Shown one piece after another: positions 23,630 to 32,894 of a stretch of DNA of 58,764 nt. The position numbers and the translations under genes are program-made. Position 1 is the stretch's first letter; every line of letters begins with the position of its first letter. Source of the DNA: an uncultured Clostridia bacterium (GTDB taxonomy: Bacteria > Bacillota > Clostridia > Christensenellales > Borkfalkiaceae); contig CANQQD010000008.1 of the NCBI GenBank assembly GCA_947625865.1, positions 1 through 58,764 on the forward strand, written 5' to 3'. The notes beneath the pieces were generated by a model that saw only the letters and a program-made list of their open reading frames with translations, had not been told where the DNA came from and did no database searches.

Positions 23630-25942
23630 TCATATACCTATTATCGCCGTTTTAAAGACCGTATCCACCTCGGTCACGGGAATGAAATTGAGCCTTTCGC
23701 GCACCGATTTTGGGATCTCCTCCAGATCCTTTTTGTTGTCGGCGGGGATTATGACGTCGGTCACGCCCACGCGGTAGGCTGCGAGCGCCTTTTCCTTTAA
23801 GCCGCCTATGGGCAAAACCTTTCCGCGCAGCGTTATTTCGCCCGTCATTGCGACGGAGCTTCTCACGGGCTTGCCAGTGAATGCCGAAAGAATTGCGGTC
23901 GCCATGGTTATGCCCGCGCTCGGTCCGTCCTTGGGCGTTGCGCCCTCGGGCACGTGAATGTGGATATCTGTCGTTTCAAAGGCGTTTTGGTCGATGCCGT
24001 ATTCCTCGCTGTTGGAGCGGATATAGCTTATGGCAGCCCTCGCGCTCTCCTTCATGACGTCGCCGAGTTTGCCCGTCAAGAGCACCTCGCCCTTGCCGTG
24101 CATCGCCGAGACCTCTATGGTGAGCGTAGTGCCGCCGACCGCCGTCCACGCCAGTCCCGTTGCCGCCCCGACCTCGTCCTTTTGGATAAAGCTGTCCCTG
24201 TCGAAGCGGCGGGCGCCCAAAAGCCCCTCCACCGTTCTGGCGGTGACGCGCATCTTTTTCACCTTGCCCGAGGCAAGTTTTACGGCGGCTTTGCGGCAGA
24301 TGGAGTCTATACTGCGCTCCAGATTCCTGACGCCCGCCTCCATAGTGTAGCCGTTTATTATTTCGTCGAGGGCGTCGTCGGTTATTACGAGCTTGCCCTC
24401 CTCTATTCCGTTCAGCTTTGCGCGCTTTGAAACAAGATAGCGCTTTGCTATCTCGCGCTTTTCCTCCTGCGTGTAGCCGTTTATCTCGATTATCTCCATT
24501 CTGTCCAAAAGCGGGCGGGGGATAGTATCCAGCCCGTTCGCCGTGGTGATGAACAGCACCTTGCTCAAATCGTAGGGGACCTCGAGATATCTGTCGCGGA
24601 AAGTGGAGTTCTGGGCGGGATCCAACACCTCCAACAAAGCGCTTGCGGGGTCGCCGCGGAGATCGGAGGAGAGCTTGTCTATCTCGTCTAAAAGGAACAC
24701 GGGGTTTGAGGTGCCGGCGTTCTTTATGCCCGCTATTATTCTGCCCGGCATTGCGCCTATATAGGTCTTTCTGTGGCCGCGTATCTCGGACTCGTCCTTT
24801 ACGCCGCCCAGCGACATTCTTACGAATTTTCTGCCGAGGCACCTTGCGATAGAGGTCGCGATAGAGGTCTTGCCCACTCCCGGAGGACCCACAAAGCACA
24901 AAATCGGCGCGTTCAGACCGCCCGTGATCCTGTGGACGGCGAGATATTCGGTGACGCGCTCCTTTATTTTTTCAAGACCGTAGTGGTCCTCGTTCAGAAT
25001 TTTGACGGCCGCGTCCAGATCCTTGTTGTCCTCCGTCGTTTCCGACCACGGCAGATCCAAAAGCCAGTCGAGATACATTCTCAAAACGTTGTAGTCCGGC
25101 GAGGAGGTCTGCATTTTATCCATGCGGGAGAGCTCCTTTAAAGCCTTTTCCCTGACCTCTTCGGGCATGCCCTTTTCGTTTATTTTGCGCTCGAGCTCCT
25201 CCTTTTCGCTCTCGTCGTCGCCGAGTTCGGTGTGAATGGCGCGGAGCTGCTCGCGCAAATAGTATTCCTTTTGGTTTTTGTCTATGTTCTGGCGGACGAG
25301 CGCGTTTATCTTGCGCTCCAGCCGCATTATTTCAAGCTCGTCGTTTAAGATCTTATCGAGCTGCTTCAGCCTGTCTATCACGCGCTCCTTTTCGAGCAGC
25401 TCCTGCTTGGGGACGACGCCTATCTTGAGGTTAGCCGCGGCTATGTTCACAAATTCGTCGGGGTCGGAGCAACGGTCGAGCGCGGCTGCCGCCTCCTTGG
25501 ATATGCGCGATTCGCCCTGACAGATATCGCTCATTATGTCCTTTGCCGTGCGGAAATATGCCTCGACGAGCTCGTCGTCACGGTTGTCCGGTACTATTTC
25601 CGCCACGTCGCAGCAGGCTATCTCGCCGACTATCCCCTCTCGCACGATTATCGCGCGGAAAAGCCCCTCGACAGTGAGCCTTATGGTGGAGCCGGGGAGA
25701 CGGGAGATCTGGCGGATACGGCAGACCGTGCCCACGGCGTAGAGCTCCCCGAAGGAATCCACTTGCTCCTTTTCGGCGTCGCGCTGGGCAACGAGCAATA
25801 TATAGGAATCACCGTCGGTCGCCTTTTTTACCGCGTTTAAAGAAATCAGCCTGCCCACGTCTACCGAGGCGTTTGTGCCCGGGAACATGACTCTGCCGCG
25901 GAGAGGCAGAACGGGTATGTCGTTTAAAGTCCTTTTAGGCAT
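23630..25942 (-). CDS. lon: ATP-dependent protease Lon
   Basis: 770 residues, full length. Degrades misfolded and regulatory proteins. The N-terminal substrate-binding domain opens [12 protein letters not shown]. The AAA+ module has GPPGVGKTS (Walker A) and [10 protein letters not shown] (Walker B). The protease domain has the catalytic Ser in [14 protein letters not shown] and the Lys in [17 protein letters not shown] lies before the ATG. It lies 89 nt after clpX within the proteostasis cluster tig-clpP-clpX-lon. Confidence 0.98.
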   Translation of the reverse strand: MPKRTLNDIPVLPLRGRVMFPGTNASVDVGRLISLNAVKKATDGDSYILLVAQRDAEKEQVDSFGELYAVGTVCRIRQISRLPGSTIRLTVEGLFRAIIVREGIVGEIACCDVAEIVPDNRDDELVEAYFRTAKDIMSDICQGESRISKEAAAALDRCSDPDEFVNIAAANLKIGVVPKQELLEKERVIDRLKQLDKILNDELEIMRLERKINALVRQNIDKNQKEYYLREQLRAIHTELGDDESEKEELERKINEKGMPEEVREKALKELSRMDKMQTSSPDYNVLRMYLDWLLDLPWSETTEDNKDLDAAVKILNEDHYGLEKIKERVTEYLAVHRITGGLNAPILCFVGPPGVGKTSIATSIARCLGRKFVRMSLGGVKDESEIRGHRKTYIGAMPGRIIAGIKNAGTSNPVFLLDEIDKLSSDLRGDPASALLEVLDPAQNSTFRDRYLEVPYDLSKVLFITTANGLDTIPRPLLDRMEIIEINGYTQEEKREIAKRYLVSKRAKLNGIEEGKLVITDDALDEIINGYTMEAGVRNLERSIDSICRKAAVKLASGKVKKMRVTARTVEGLLGARRFDRDSFIQKDEVGAATGLAWTAVGGTTLTIEVSAMHGKGEVLLTGKLGDVMKESARAAISYIRSNSEEYGIDQNAFETTDIHIHVPEGATPKDGPSAGITMATAILSAFTGKPVRSSVAMTGEITLRGKVLPIGGLKEKALAAYRVGVTDVIIPADNKKDLEEIPKSVRERLNFIPVTEVDTVFKTAIIGI

Positions 25943-26031
25943 TTTATCTCCTTTGAATAAAGCGCAATTTCTCCGTGAAAAAGAAATTGCGCGATGGTTG
26001 TTTTTGTAAAATAATTATCCTGTTCAAAACG

Positions 26032-27255
26032 TTAAGCCGATTGCTTATAGATAATTTTGGGCTCCGCCTTGTCGGTCACGCACTCCTTGGTTACGATGAC
26101 CTCCTCGACGTTCTTTTCGGAGGGGATCTTATACATGACCGAGGTCATAAAGCCCTCTATTATAGTCCTCAGACCCCTCGCGCCCGTCTTTAAGCGGATG
26201 GCGGTGTTGGCTATCTCGCGCACGGCGGAGTCCTCCACCGTAAGCTTTACGCCGTCCATGGCTATTAGCTTTTGGTACTGCTTTATTATGGCGTTCTTGG
26301 GCTGCGTCAGAATACTTACGAGCGCGTCCTCGTTCAGAGGATGCAGGCTCACAACTATGGGCACCCTGCCCACGAACTCGGGAATGAGCCCGAACTGCGT
26401 GAGATCCTGGGGCTTTACGTCCGAAAGCATTTCGTATATGTTATCGTCGGTCTGCTTTACCGTGCCGCCGAAGCCCAGAGAGGTGTTGTCCTTGCGCTTC
26501 TGCACTATTTTATCCAGCCCCACGAACGCGCCGCCGCAGATAAAGAGAATGTTTGTGGTGTCTATCCTCAGGCACTCCTGCTGGGGGTGCTTTCTGCCGC
26601 CCTGCGGGGGAACGTTGGCTACGGTGCTCTCGATTATTTTCAAAAGCGCCTGCTGTACGCCCTCGCCCGATACGTCGCGGGTGATGGAGACGTTTTCGCT
26701 CTTTCTTGCGATCTTGTCGATCTCGTCGATATAGATTATGCCGCGCTCGGCACGGGCGATATCGTAGTCGGCGTTCTGAATTAATTTGAGAAGAATATTT
26801 TCAACGTCCTCGCCTACATAGCCCGCCTCGGTCAGGGTTGTTGCGTCCGCCGCGGCAAAGGGCACGTTGAGTATCTTTGCAAGCGTCCTTGCAAGGAGGG
26901 TCTTGCCGCAGCCCGTGGGACCGAGAAGAAGAATGTTGCTCTTTTCTATCTCCACGTCCTCGTCCTCGGCGGCATTGCCCAGATTGTTTATGCGCTTGTA
27001 GTGGTTATATACGGCAACCGAAAGAACGCGCTTTGCCTCGTTCTGACCTACGATGTACTTGTCGAGCTCGGCTTTGATTTCGGCAGGCGCCTTCAAGGGC
27101 ACGGATACGGCTTCCTCAACGTCCAGATCCTTTACCATGTCGCGGCAGATTTCAACACATTCGTCGCATATGCATGCGCCGTTTCTGCCCTTTATTAATC
27201 TTTTGACCAAATCCTCGGTTTTTCCGCAGAATGAACAATATTGCTGATCTTTCAT
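26032..27255 (-). CDS. clpX: ATP-dependent Clp protease ATP-binding subunit ClpX
   Basis: 407 residues. Unfolds substrates, including tmRNA-tagged proteins, and feeds them to ClpP. The N-terminal zinc-binding domain has CSFCGK and [10 protein letters not shown]. The AAA+ part has [12 protein letters not shown] (Walker A), [10 protein letters not shown] (Walker B) and the ClpP-docking loop region. The ATG at 27255 gives the standard [12 protein letters not shown] start. A longer open frame runs upstream into repeat DNA and was not used. Between clpP and clpX, normally adjacent, lie 582 bp of repeats. Confidence 0.98.
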   Translation of the reverse strand: MKDQQYCSFCGKTEDLVKRLIKGRNGACICDECVEICRDMVKDLDVEEAVSVPLKAPAEIKAELDKYIVGQNEAKRVLSVAVYNHYKRINNLGNAAEDEDVEIEKSNILLLGPTGCGKTLLARTLAKILNVPFAAADATTLTEAGYVGEDVENILLKLIQNADYDIARAERGIIYIDEIDKIARKSENVSITRDVSGEGVQQALLKIIESTVANVPPQGGRKHPQQECLRIDTTNILFICGGAFVGLDKIVQKRKDNTSLGFGGTVKQTDDNIYEMLSDVKPQDLTQFGLIPEFVGRVPIVVSLHPLNEDALVSILTQPKNAIIKQYQKLIAMDGVKLTVEDSAVREIANTAIRLKTGARGLRTIIEGFMTSVMYKIPSEKNVEEVIVTKECVTDKAEPKIIYKQSA

Positions 27256-27660
27256 ATAAAATAATTCCTTATGTTCACAAAATTCTCGCGACATTGCGGA
27301 AGCTGTAATCACACTCCCCTCAGTCTCGCTTTGCTCGACAGCTCCCCCCAGAGGAAGGAGCCAAGGCTGGGGTGCGCTGCTCGACAGCTGTCTCACACGG
27401 CGTAAGGACAACGCCGTGTTCGGGCACCGTTCGCGCGGCAAAACAGCGCACCGTGCTGTTTTGAGAATTCCGCGCTCGTCCTCGCAAGCGAAAGGCGCCA
27501 AGGTGGTTGGGAGCCGCCCGCTTTTCCTTGCCCTCTTCCGTCGCCGACGGGGGAGGGTGTCACGAAGTGACGGGTGGGAGAGGTGGTTTGCTTTTTATTA
27601 CCCCCTCCCATCACCCGCTGCGCGGGAGCTTCCCCCCCCCATTGGGGGAAGAAGCCACGG
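27256..27660. repeat. composite repeat block between clpP and clpX
   Basis: No gene. It holds a CTCGCTTTGCTCGACAGCTC unit (27326-27346), the ACACGG hairpin in inverted orientation (27391-27423), a 54-bp two-hairpin module in reverse orientation (27527-27580), and the CCCGCTGCGCGGG and CTTCCCCC/GGGGGAAG hairpins (27607-27655). Likely transcribed as an intercistronic spacer if the operon is still read through. Confidence 0.75.
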
Positions 27661-27837
27661 GCAACTGCTCTTACGAAGTCAACAAGCGGTTAGAAGCGAG
27701 CAGAGCAAGGAAAGCGAGTACCGTCTGCAGGGAGTGTACAAAAGACGTACACGTCGCACCGAAGGCGTTTGCCTTACCAAAGCGGCACGGAGCTTGACAC
27801 AGCTATGCGACGCTTATAATCCGCTTGCCGCGGGAGC
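27661..27837 (-). repeat. post-stop module behind clpP
   Basis: Begins GCTCCCGCGGCAAGCGG on the minus strand at the base following the clpP TAG (27840-27838). The closing stem pairs 27821-27827 with 27683-27689 (CAAGCGG/CCGCTTG). The internal hairpin GTGTAC/GTACAC (27747-27752 with 27734-27739) is followed by CTCC. A further AAGGC/GCCTT hairpin and the tail GACTTCGTAAGAGC are present. The closest relative is the copy at 35218-35381. Confidence 0.85.
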
Positions 27838-28452
27838 CTATCTTTTATAGAATACGCGGTCGATAAGCCCATACTCCAACGCCTCCTGCGCGGACAGATA
27901 ATTGTCGCGGTCGGTGTCGCGCTCGATGACCTCCAGGGGCTTTCCGCTGTTTTGCGAAAGTATTGTATTTAACTTCTGTCTCGTTTTAAGTATGTGATCC
28001 GCGGCGATCTTTATGTCGCTCGCCTGTCCCTGTGCGCCGCCCAGCGGCTGGTGGATCATAATTTCGCTGTTGGGAAGGGCGAAGCGTTTGCCCTTCTGCC
28101 CGCTCGACAAAAGGAACGCGCCCATGCTCGCCGCCATGCCTATACATATCGTGGATACGTCGCACTTGATATAGTTCATGGTGTCGTAGATGGCAAGCCC
28201 CGCCGATACGGAGCCGCCCGGGCTGTTGATGTAGAGGGAAATATCCTTGGAGGGATCCTTTGCCTCAAGATATATGAGCTGGGCTACGACCGTGTTCGCA
28301 ACGGCGTCGTCTATCTCGCCCGTGAGAAATATTATTCTGTCCTCCAGAAGTCTGGAATAAATGTCGTACGAACGCTCGCCGCGCGAGGTCTGTTCGACTA
28401 TATAGGGCACCAAAGCGCCTTTTACGTCCTGCATATTTATCTCCTTGATCAC
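27838..28452 (-). CDS. clpP: ATP-dependent Clp protease proteolytic subunit
   Basis: 204 residues. Serine peptidase that assembles as a tetradecamer with ClpX or ClpC. The catalytic Ser is in [11 protein letters not shown], His in MIHQPLGG, and Asp in the [11 protein letters not shown] segment. N-terminal [23 protein letters not shown] matches the family. The start overlaps the tig stop as ATGA. The C terminus ends normally (LIDRVFYKR), and the stop codon directly abuts a post-stop module. Confidence 0.98.
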   Translation of the reverse strand: MIKEINMQDVKGALVPYIVEQTSRGERSYDIYSRLLEDRIIFLTGEIDDAVANTVVAQLIYLEAKDPSKDISLYINSPGGSVSAGLAIYDTMNYIKCDVSTICIGMAASMGAFLLSSGQKGKRFALPNSEIMIHQPLGGAQGQASDIKIAADHILKTRQKLNTILSQNSGKPLEVIERDTDRDNYLSAQEALEYGLIDRVFYKR

Positions 28453-29837
28453 TCGGCGTCAGCCTTTTTTGCCGTCTTTTTAGCCGTCTTTTTGGGCGCG
28501 GGCTTCTCTGCGCTTTCCTCTGAGCCCTCTCCGGACTCCCCGCCGACGTACATCTCGTTGTTGGCCTCTAAGAAATCGAAAAGCTTGGTGACTATTATGT
28601 CGTTGCGGATATATTCGACCTGTCTCGGATCGATGGTCTTTTTGTACTCCTCGAGGGTCTTGTCCACCGACTTTGCCTGCTCCTCTATCTTGGCGTCGAG
28701 TTCCTCGGGCGAAGCCTCAAACTTCTCCTCGCGGACTATCTTGTCGACGATGAGCTGGCACAAAACGCGCCTGTGCGCCTCTGTTTTATACTGCTCGCGG
28801 AATTGCTCCATTGTGGCGTTCGTGTACTTTAAGTAGTCCTCCATCTTGAGGCCCTGATACATGAGACGGTAGGAGAAATCCTGCACTATCCTGTCAATTT
28901 CGCTCTCGATCATGGCGTCGGGTATCTCGACCGTGGCGTACTTGGAGATAGAGGCCAAAATGCTGCCCTCCGTCTCGTCCCTGCCGCGGCTTTCAGCCGA
29001 CTTTTCGAGCCTTTCGCGGAGCTTTGCCTTGTAGGCTTCAACGCTCTCCGCGCCCGCGTGCGCCTTGACGTATTCGTCGGTGAGCTCGGGGTATTGCTTT
29101 TCGGTTATTTTGTTCACCTTGACCGCAAACACCGCAGCCTTGCCGCGGAGATTGTCAGCCTGATAATCTTCGGGGAAGGTGACGTTTATGTCCCTGCTCT
29201 CGCCCTTGTTCATGCCGACGAGCGCGTCCTCGAAGCCGGGAATAAAGCTGCCGCTGCCGAGTTCCAGATCGTAGTCGTCCGCCGTGCCGCCGGCAAATTT
29301 TTCGCCGTCGACCGAGCCCGAAAAATCTATGTTTACCACGTCGCCGAGCTTGCAAGCCCTGTCGGTGACCTCAACCGTCTTTGCCTCGGAGGCGACAAGC
29401 TTCTTCGCTTCCTTTTCAACGTCCTCGTCGGATACATTATACTCAAACTTTTTGATTTTTAAACCGGTGTACTTCTCGATTTTTACTTCGGGCTTTACGG
29501 GCACTACGGCGGAAAGCACTACGCCCTTGCCCGCCTCCATCGACTCCACCCCGAGCTCGGGTTCGCCGACTGCGGTGAAATTATCCTTTTCCTTGTCTAG
29601 AATGGCGAAGTAATGCTCGGAATAGAGGTAATTGAAAGCCTCCTCGAAGAATACGCCCTTGCCGTAATAATTTTCGAGTACGGGACGGGGCGCCTTGCCC
29701 TTTCTGAAGCCGGGCACGGTGTATTTGCCGCGGGTCTTGATATAAGCCTTGGCGATTGCGTTCTGCCACTCCTCCTCCGTGAAGGTGATTGTGAGCTTTA
29801 CCGTGCTCTTTTCTCCGGTAGCTTGCGTGTAATTCAT
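28449..29837 (-). CDS. tig: trigger factor
   Basis: 462 residues. Ribosome-associated chaperone and peptidyl-prolyl isomerase. The N-terminal ribosome-binding signature [14 protein letters not shown] is followed by an FKBP-like domain ([31 protein letters not shown], roughly 150-240) and a helical C-terminal chaperone domain. It ends in an Ala/Lys repeat tail ([11 protein letters not shown]), a low-complexity extension. First gene of the proteostasis cluster, with a promoter at 29884-29911. Confidence 0.97.
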   Translation of the reverse strand: MNYTQATGEKSTVKLTITFTEEEWQNAIAKAYIKTRGKYTVPGFRKGKAPRPVLENYYGKGVFFEEAFNYLYSEHYFAILDKEKDNFTAVGEPELGVESMEAGKGVVLSAVVPVKPEVKIEKYTGLKIKKFEYNVSDEDVEKEAKKLVASEAKTVEVTDRACKLGDVVNIDFSGSVDGEKFAGGTADDYDLELGSGSFIPGFEDALVGMNKGESRDINVTFPEDYQADNLRGKAAVFAVKVNKITEKQYPELTDEYVKAHAGAESVEAYKAKLRERLEKSAESRGRDETEGSILASISKYATVEIPDAMIESEIDRIVQDFSYRLMYQGLKMEDYLKYTNATMEQFREQYKTEAHRRVLCQLIVDKIVREEKFEASPEELDAKIEEQAKSVDKTLEEYKKTIDPRQVEYIRNDIIVTKLFDFLEANNEMYVGGESGEGSEESAEKPAPKKTAKKTAKKADAE

Positions 29838-29883
29838 AAAAAACTCCTAAAATATTATAATTATATAATTTTGTACAAAGGCT

Positions 29884-29911
29884 ATTTTAACATATTACTT
29901 TTGTTTTGCAA
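29884..29911 (-). promoter_or_regulatory. promoter of tig-clpP
   Basis: Minus strand TTGCAA (29906-29911), 16-nt spacer, TAAAAT (29884-29889), leading to AGGAG before the tig ATG. No CtsR or HrcA site was recognised. Confidence 0.6.
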
Positions 29912-29989
29912 AGCGATTTTTCGGGGTAATCAATTTACTTTTTATTTTTTTTGAGTTATAATAAGCAAAATTCCGCACGGAGCGACATT

Positions 29990-31657
29990 ATGCCACAGGA
30001 CGCTTTTACAATCAAATACGTTGCGGACGAGCTGAACGGAAGGCTTGCGGGCGGGAAGATCTCGAAGATAGTCCAGTATGACCGCGACAGCCTTACGTTT
30101 ATTATATACACCCGTAACGGCACGGTCAAACTCGATATTTGTCTTTCGGCGAGGGCGTGCAGGATGAGCCTTACGGACGGCGAACGCCCCGTGCCGCGCA
30201 CCGCGCCCGCCTTTTGCATGCTTTTGAGGAAGCACCTCGCCAACGCCGAGATATTAAAAATTGCCCAGCTGCCCTTCGAGCGCGTGGTCACCGTGGACTT
30301 TTTGTGCACCTCGGAGTTCGAAAAGCTGGAGATGCGGCTGTATGTGGAGCTGATGGGCAAATACTCCAACGCCGTGCTCACCCAAAACGGAGTCATTTTG
30401 GGTGCTTTAAAGACGACCGCGATAGGAGAAAACACGAAACGTGTGCTGTTTTCGGGGGTGAAGTACGTTCTGCCCGAGCCGCAGGACAAGATATCCCCGG
30501 ACGATCTGGGCGCGCTCGAAGAGGCTTTTAAATACGCCTCGGGGGATATGGCGGCGTTTATCTCGCAAAAGGTCAAGGGAGTAGCCTACTCCACCGCCCT
30601 CGACATTGCGGAGACGTACGGCGAAAATATCACCGCAAAAGACGTTCATTCCTATATATGCGGGGGGCAATGCAGCCCGTGCGTGACTTTTGCGGACGGC
30701 GAGCCAAGCGATTTCAAGGCGAGATGCGCCTCCCAAATAAAACGCGACTATCCCACCGTTTTGGAGGCGCAGACGGCGTACTACGACTACGTTTACGCAA
30801 AGCAGACCTTTACGGAAGCGCAGAAGAAGTTGCTTTCAGCGCTTGCGGGAGCACAAAAAAAGATAGAAAAGCGGTTGCAGATAATACACTCAAAGCTCTC
30901 CGAGTGCCTCGGCGCGGAGGATATAAAGTTAAAGGGCGAGCTTATAACCGCATACATGTATGCAATTCCGCGGGGAACGGACAGCTTCGAGGTGGTGAAT
31001 TACTACGACGAAAAGGGCGGAAAAATAAAGATCGCGCTGGACAAGACCCTCTCCCCCGCGCAGAACGCGCAGAGATACTATAAGAGATACGCAAAGCTGA
31101 AAAGAACGCAGGAGAGCGTGACCGCGCAGAAAACGGAAGCCGCGGAAAGGCTGGACTATCTGAAAAGCATTGAGGCGCACATATGCTCCGCCGAAAATCT
31201 TACAGACCTCGGCGGGACGGCCGAGGAGTTGGCGGCGATAGGGCTTATAAAGGACGAAAGCAAGGGCAAAAAGACAAAGTCCGCGCCTGCGCCTTTCCGC
31301 GAATTTGAGATCGGCGGCTTCAGGGTGCTGGCAGGCAGGAACAATATGCAGAACGACAGGCTGCTGAAGGCCGCTTCGGGCTCGGACATATGGCTGCACA
31401 CGCAGGGCTACCACTCCGCGCACGTGGTGATAGCCTGCGGGGGCGGCGGGGTGCCGGAAAAAGTGCTGCTTGCCGCCGCAGAAATTTGCGCGTACTACTC
31501 CGACGGGCGGGGCGGGACGAAGATACCCGTGGACTACACGCGGAGGAAATACGTAAAAAAACCGCCCGCCTCAAACGCGGGGTTCGTTATATACACCGAC
31601 TACAAAACCGTTCTTGCGGAGCCGGACAGCCATATTGCGGAGTGTAAGGAATTATGA
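29990..31657 (+). CDS. rqcH: Rqc2 homolog RqcH (NFACT family)
   Basis: 555 residues. Binds stalled 50S-peptidyl-tRNA complexes and recruits tRNA-Ala to add alanine tails that mark the peptide for degradation. NFACT-N domain (DAFTIKYVADELNGRLAGGKISKIVQ), a central coiled coil (about 270-400) and the C-terminal NFACT-R/DUF814 domain (FRVLAGRNNMQNDRLLKAASGSDIWLHTQGYHSAHVVI) are all visible. Annotated elsewhere as fibronectin-binding protein. ATG at 29990 chosen with CGGAG upstream. ATGA overlap with the next gene. With tmRNA and ClpXP, this gives two ribosome-rescue routes in the window. Confidence 0.93.
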   Translation: MPQDAFTIKYVADELNGRLAGGKISKIVQYDRDSLTFIIYTRNGTVKLDICLSARACRMSLTDGERPVPRTAPAFCMLLRKHLANAEILKIAQLPFERVVTVDFLCTSEFEKLEMRLYVELMGKYSNAVLTQNGVILGALKTTAIGENTKRVLFSGVKYVLPEPQDKISPDDLGALEEAFKYASGDMAAFISQKVKGVAYSTALDIAETYGENITAKDVHSYICGGQCSPCVTFADGEPSDFKARCASQIKRDYPTVLEAQTAYYDYVYAKQTFTEAQKKLLSALAGAQKKIEKRLQIIHSKLSECLGAEDIKLKGELITAYMYAIPRGTDSFEVVNYYDEKGGKIKIALDKTLSPAQNAQRYYKRYAKLKRTQESVTAQKTEAAERLDYLKSIEAHICSAENLTDLGGTAEELAAIGLIKDESKGKKTKSAPAPFREFEIGGFRVLAGRNNMQNDRLLKAASGSDIWLHTQGYHSAHVVIACGGGGVPEKVLLAAAEICAYYSDGRGGTKIPVDYTRRKYVKKPPASNAGFVIYTDYKTVLAEPDSHIAECKEL

Positions 31658-31971
31658 AAAGGAACGCCGAAACACAGAACACGGGCGGAGAAAACGCAGA
31701 AAACTCAACACGTATTTACTTTTATATCGCTTTGGGGGCGCTCGTTGCGGCAGCCGCCGCGTTCGGCTGCGCGTTTATCCCGCGGATCGGCGTGTATATG
31801 CTTATAGCCGCCGCGCTTTTGGAGCTTGCCTCCCTCGCCTTTTTGTCGACGCAGAAAAAGAAACGCCCCTTCAAAGGCGTGAAGTACCTGACGGTGGCGG
31901 CGTACGCGCTCTTCGGCGCAACTTTGGCGCTGTTCCTCGGCGGCGCGATATATGCCGGACTGAGGGGCTGA
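31654..31971 (+). CDS. small three-span membrane protein
   Basis: 105 residues, not recognised. A hydrophilic N terminus of about 20 residues precedes three hydrophobic segments (roughly 22-45, 46-66, 78-102). Start overlaps the rqcH stop by 4 nt, so it is probably co-translated. Nothing in the sequence tells its role. Confidence 0.7.
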   Translation: MKRNAETQNTGGENAENSTRIYFYIALGALVAAAAAFGCAFIPRIGVYMLIAAALLELASLAFLSTQKKKRPFKGVKYLTVAAYALFGATLALFLGGAIYAGLRG

Positions 31972-32008
31972 GGTATAATTTGAGGCGTTTTCCGCCATTA
32001 TAATTTAT

Positions 32009-32404
32009 ATGGACGGAATACGCAGCGCTGTTTTGAACAAGCTATTTGCGCTCGGCGACGCCGGGCGCTATTTTGTGCTCTCGGAGGAGGATTTTTTCGA
32101 GGCGTTCCCGGAGGACTGCCCGCACGACGGCGGGGAGCTGAAAAAGGCTATCGAAGAGCTTGCCGCCGAGGGATATTTAGACGTTAAATACAGTGGCGGG
32201 AATATGTACTGCACGGCGCTTCTGAGGGAGCCCTGCGGCGAGCCCGACGGCATTGCCCCGGAAGAGAACGACGGGCTTGACGATATATACGAGCCCGAGG
32301 AAAAGAAAAGTACAAATATGTCCGCATTTTGGGGGGCGTTTGCGGGCGGAGCCGCGGGAAGCGCGATAATCTCCCTGATATGGCTGCTGATAAATTTATG
32401 CTGA
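32009..32404 (+). CDS. winged-helix-like protein with C-terminal membrane anchor (copy 1)
   Basis: 131 residues. N-terminal part (LNKLFALGDAGRYFVLSEEDFFEAFPED...LKKAIEELAAEGYLDVKYSGGNMYCTALL) has the pattern of a small winged helix. An acidic linker follows, and a C-terminal hydrophobic segment (FWGAFAGGAAGSAIISLIWLLINL). It is a diverged paralogue of the next gene, with which it overlaps by 7 nt. Function unknown. Confidence 0.7.
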   Translation: MDGIRSAVLNKLFALGDAGRYFVLSEEDFFEAFPEDCPHDGGELKKAIEELAAEGYLDVKYSGGNMYCTALLREPCGEPDGIAPEENDGLDDIYEPEEKKSTNMSAFWGAFAGGAAGSAIISLIWLLINLC

Positions 32405-32757
32405 GCAAGAACGAAACAGAGGTAATGTCCGCCGTATATTGTCTGTGCGACGGCACCGACGGGTGCCTCATCTCCCCTCTCGATATCATGGCTGTGCTGC
32501 CGCAGAACAAAAAGCTGAACACCGAGGAGCTCGACGTTATTCTGAACGGGCTGCAGTTGGACGGGTATTTCGACCTCATATACTCCGAGAGAAAGGGCGA
32601 GAGAATGTACGTGATACGCCTTAAGGAAAACGGGTTTGCGTGGAAGCGCGCGGCAAAGCAGAAGCAGCGGGATATATCGTTTAAAATATTCCTTGCGTTT
32701 TTGGGCGCGCTTGCCACATTTGTCTTCGGGCTTATTTTAAAAGCCATCTCGGGCTGA
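32398..32757 (+). CDS. winged-helix-like protein with C-terminal membrane anchor (copy 2)
   Basis: 119 residues, same plan as the preceding gene: VMSAVYCLCDGTDGCLISPLDIM..LDVILNGLQLDGYFDLIYSERKGERMYVIRL followed by a C-terminal hydrophobic helix (FKIFLAFLGALATFVFGLILKAI). Conserved positions between the two include LDGYFDL/AEGYLDV, YS and MY. The ATG at 32398 lies inside the end of the upstream gene. Tail-anchored DNA- or protein-binding domain is a guess. Confidence 0.7.
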   Translation: MLSKNETEVMSAVYCLCDGTDGCLISPLDIMAVLPQNKKLNTEELDVILNGLQLDGYFDLIYSERKGERMYVIRLKENGFAWKRAAKQKQRDISFKIFLAFLGALATFVFGLILKAISG

Positions 32758-32824
32758 CGCTCCGTCCGCAGCGCGGGCGGGCGATTTTTATATACGCTAA
32801 AAAATGCAATAGTTGTATTTATAC

Positions 32825-32853
32825 TTGATTTTTTCGTTCGCGTTTGTTAAAAT
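32825..32853 (+). promoter_or_regulatory. promoter of the 418-aa anchored protein gene
   Basis: TTGATT (32825-32830), 17-nt spacer, TAAAAT (32848-32853), 42 nt before the start codon. Confidence 0.7.
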
Positions 32854-32894
32854 AAATGTATCTACAATAATTTATCCGATGACGGAGCTTTAAG

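Noticed and set aside
27256-27501. N-terminal extension of clpX into the upstream repeats
   Set aside because: The 82 extra codons are repeat DNA. The internal ATG gives the standard zinc-domain start and has its own ribosome site.
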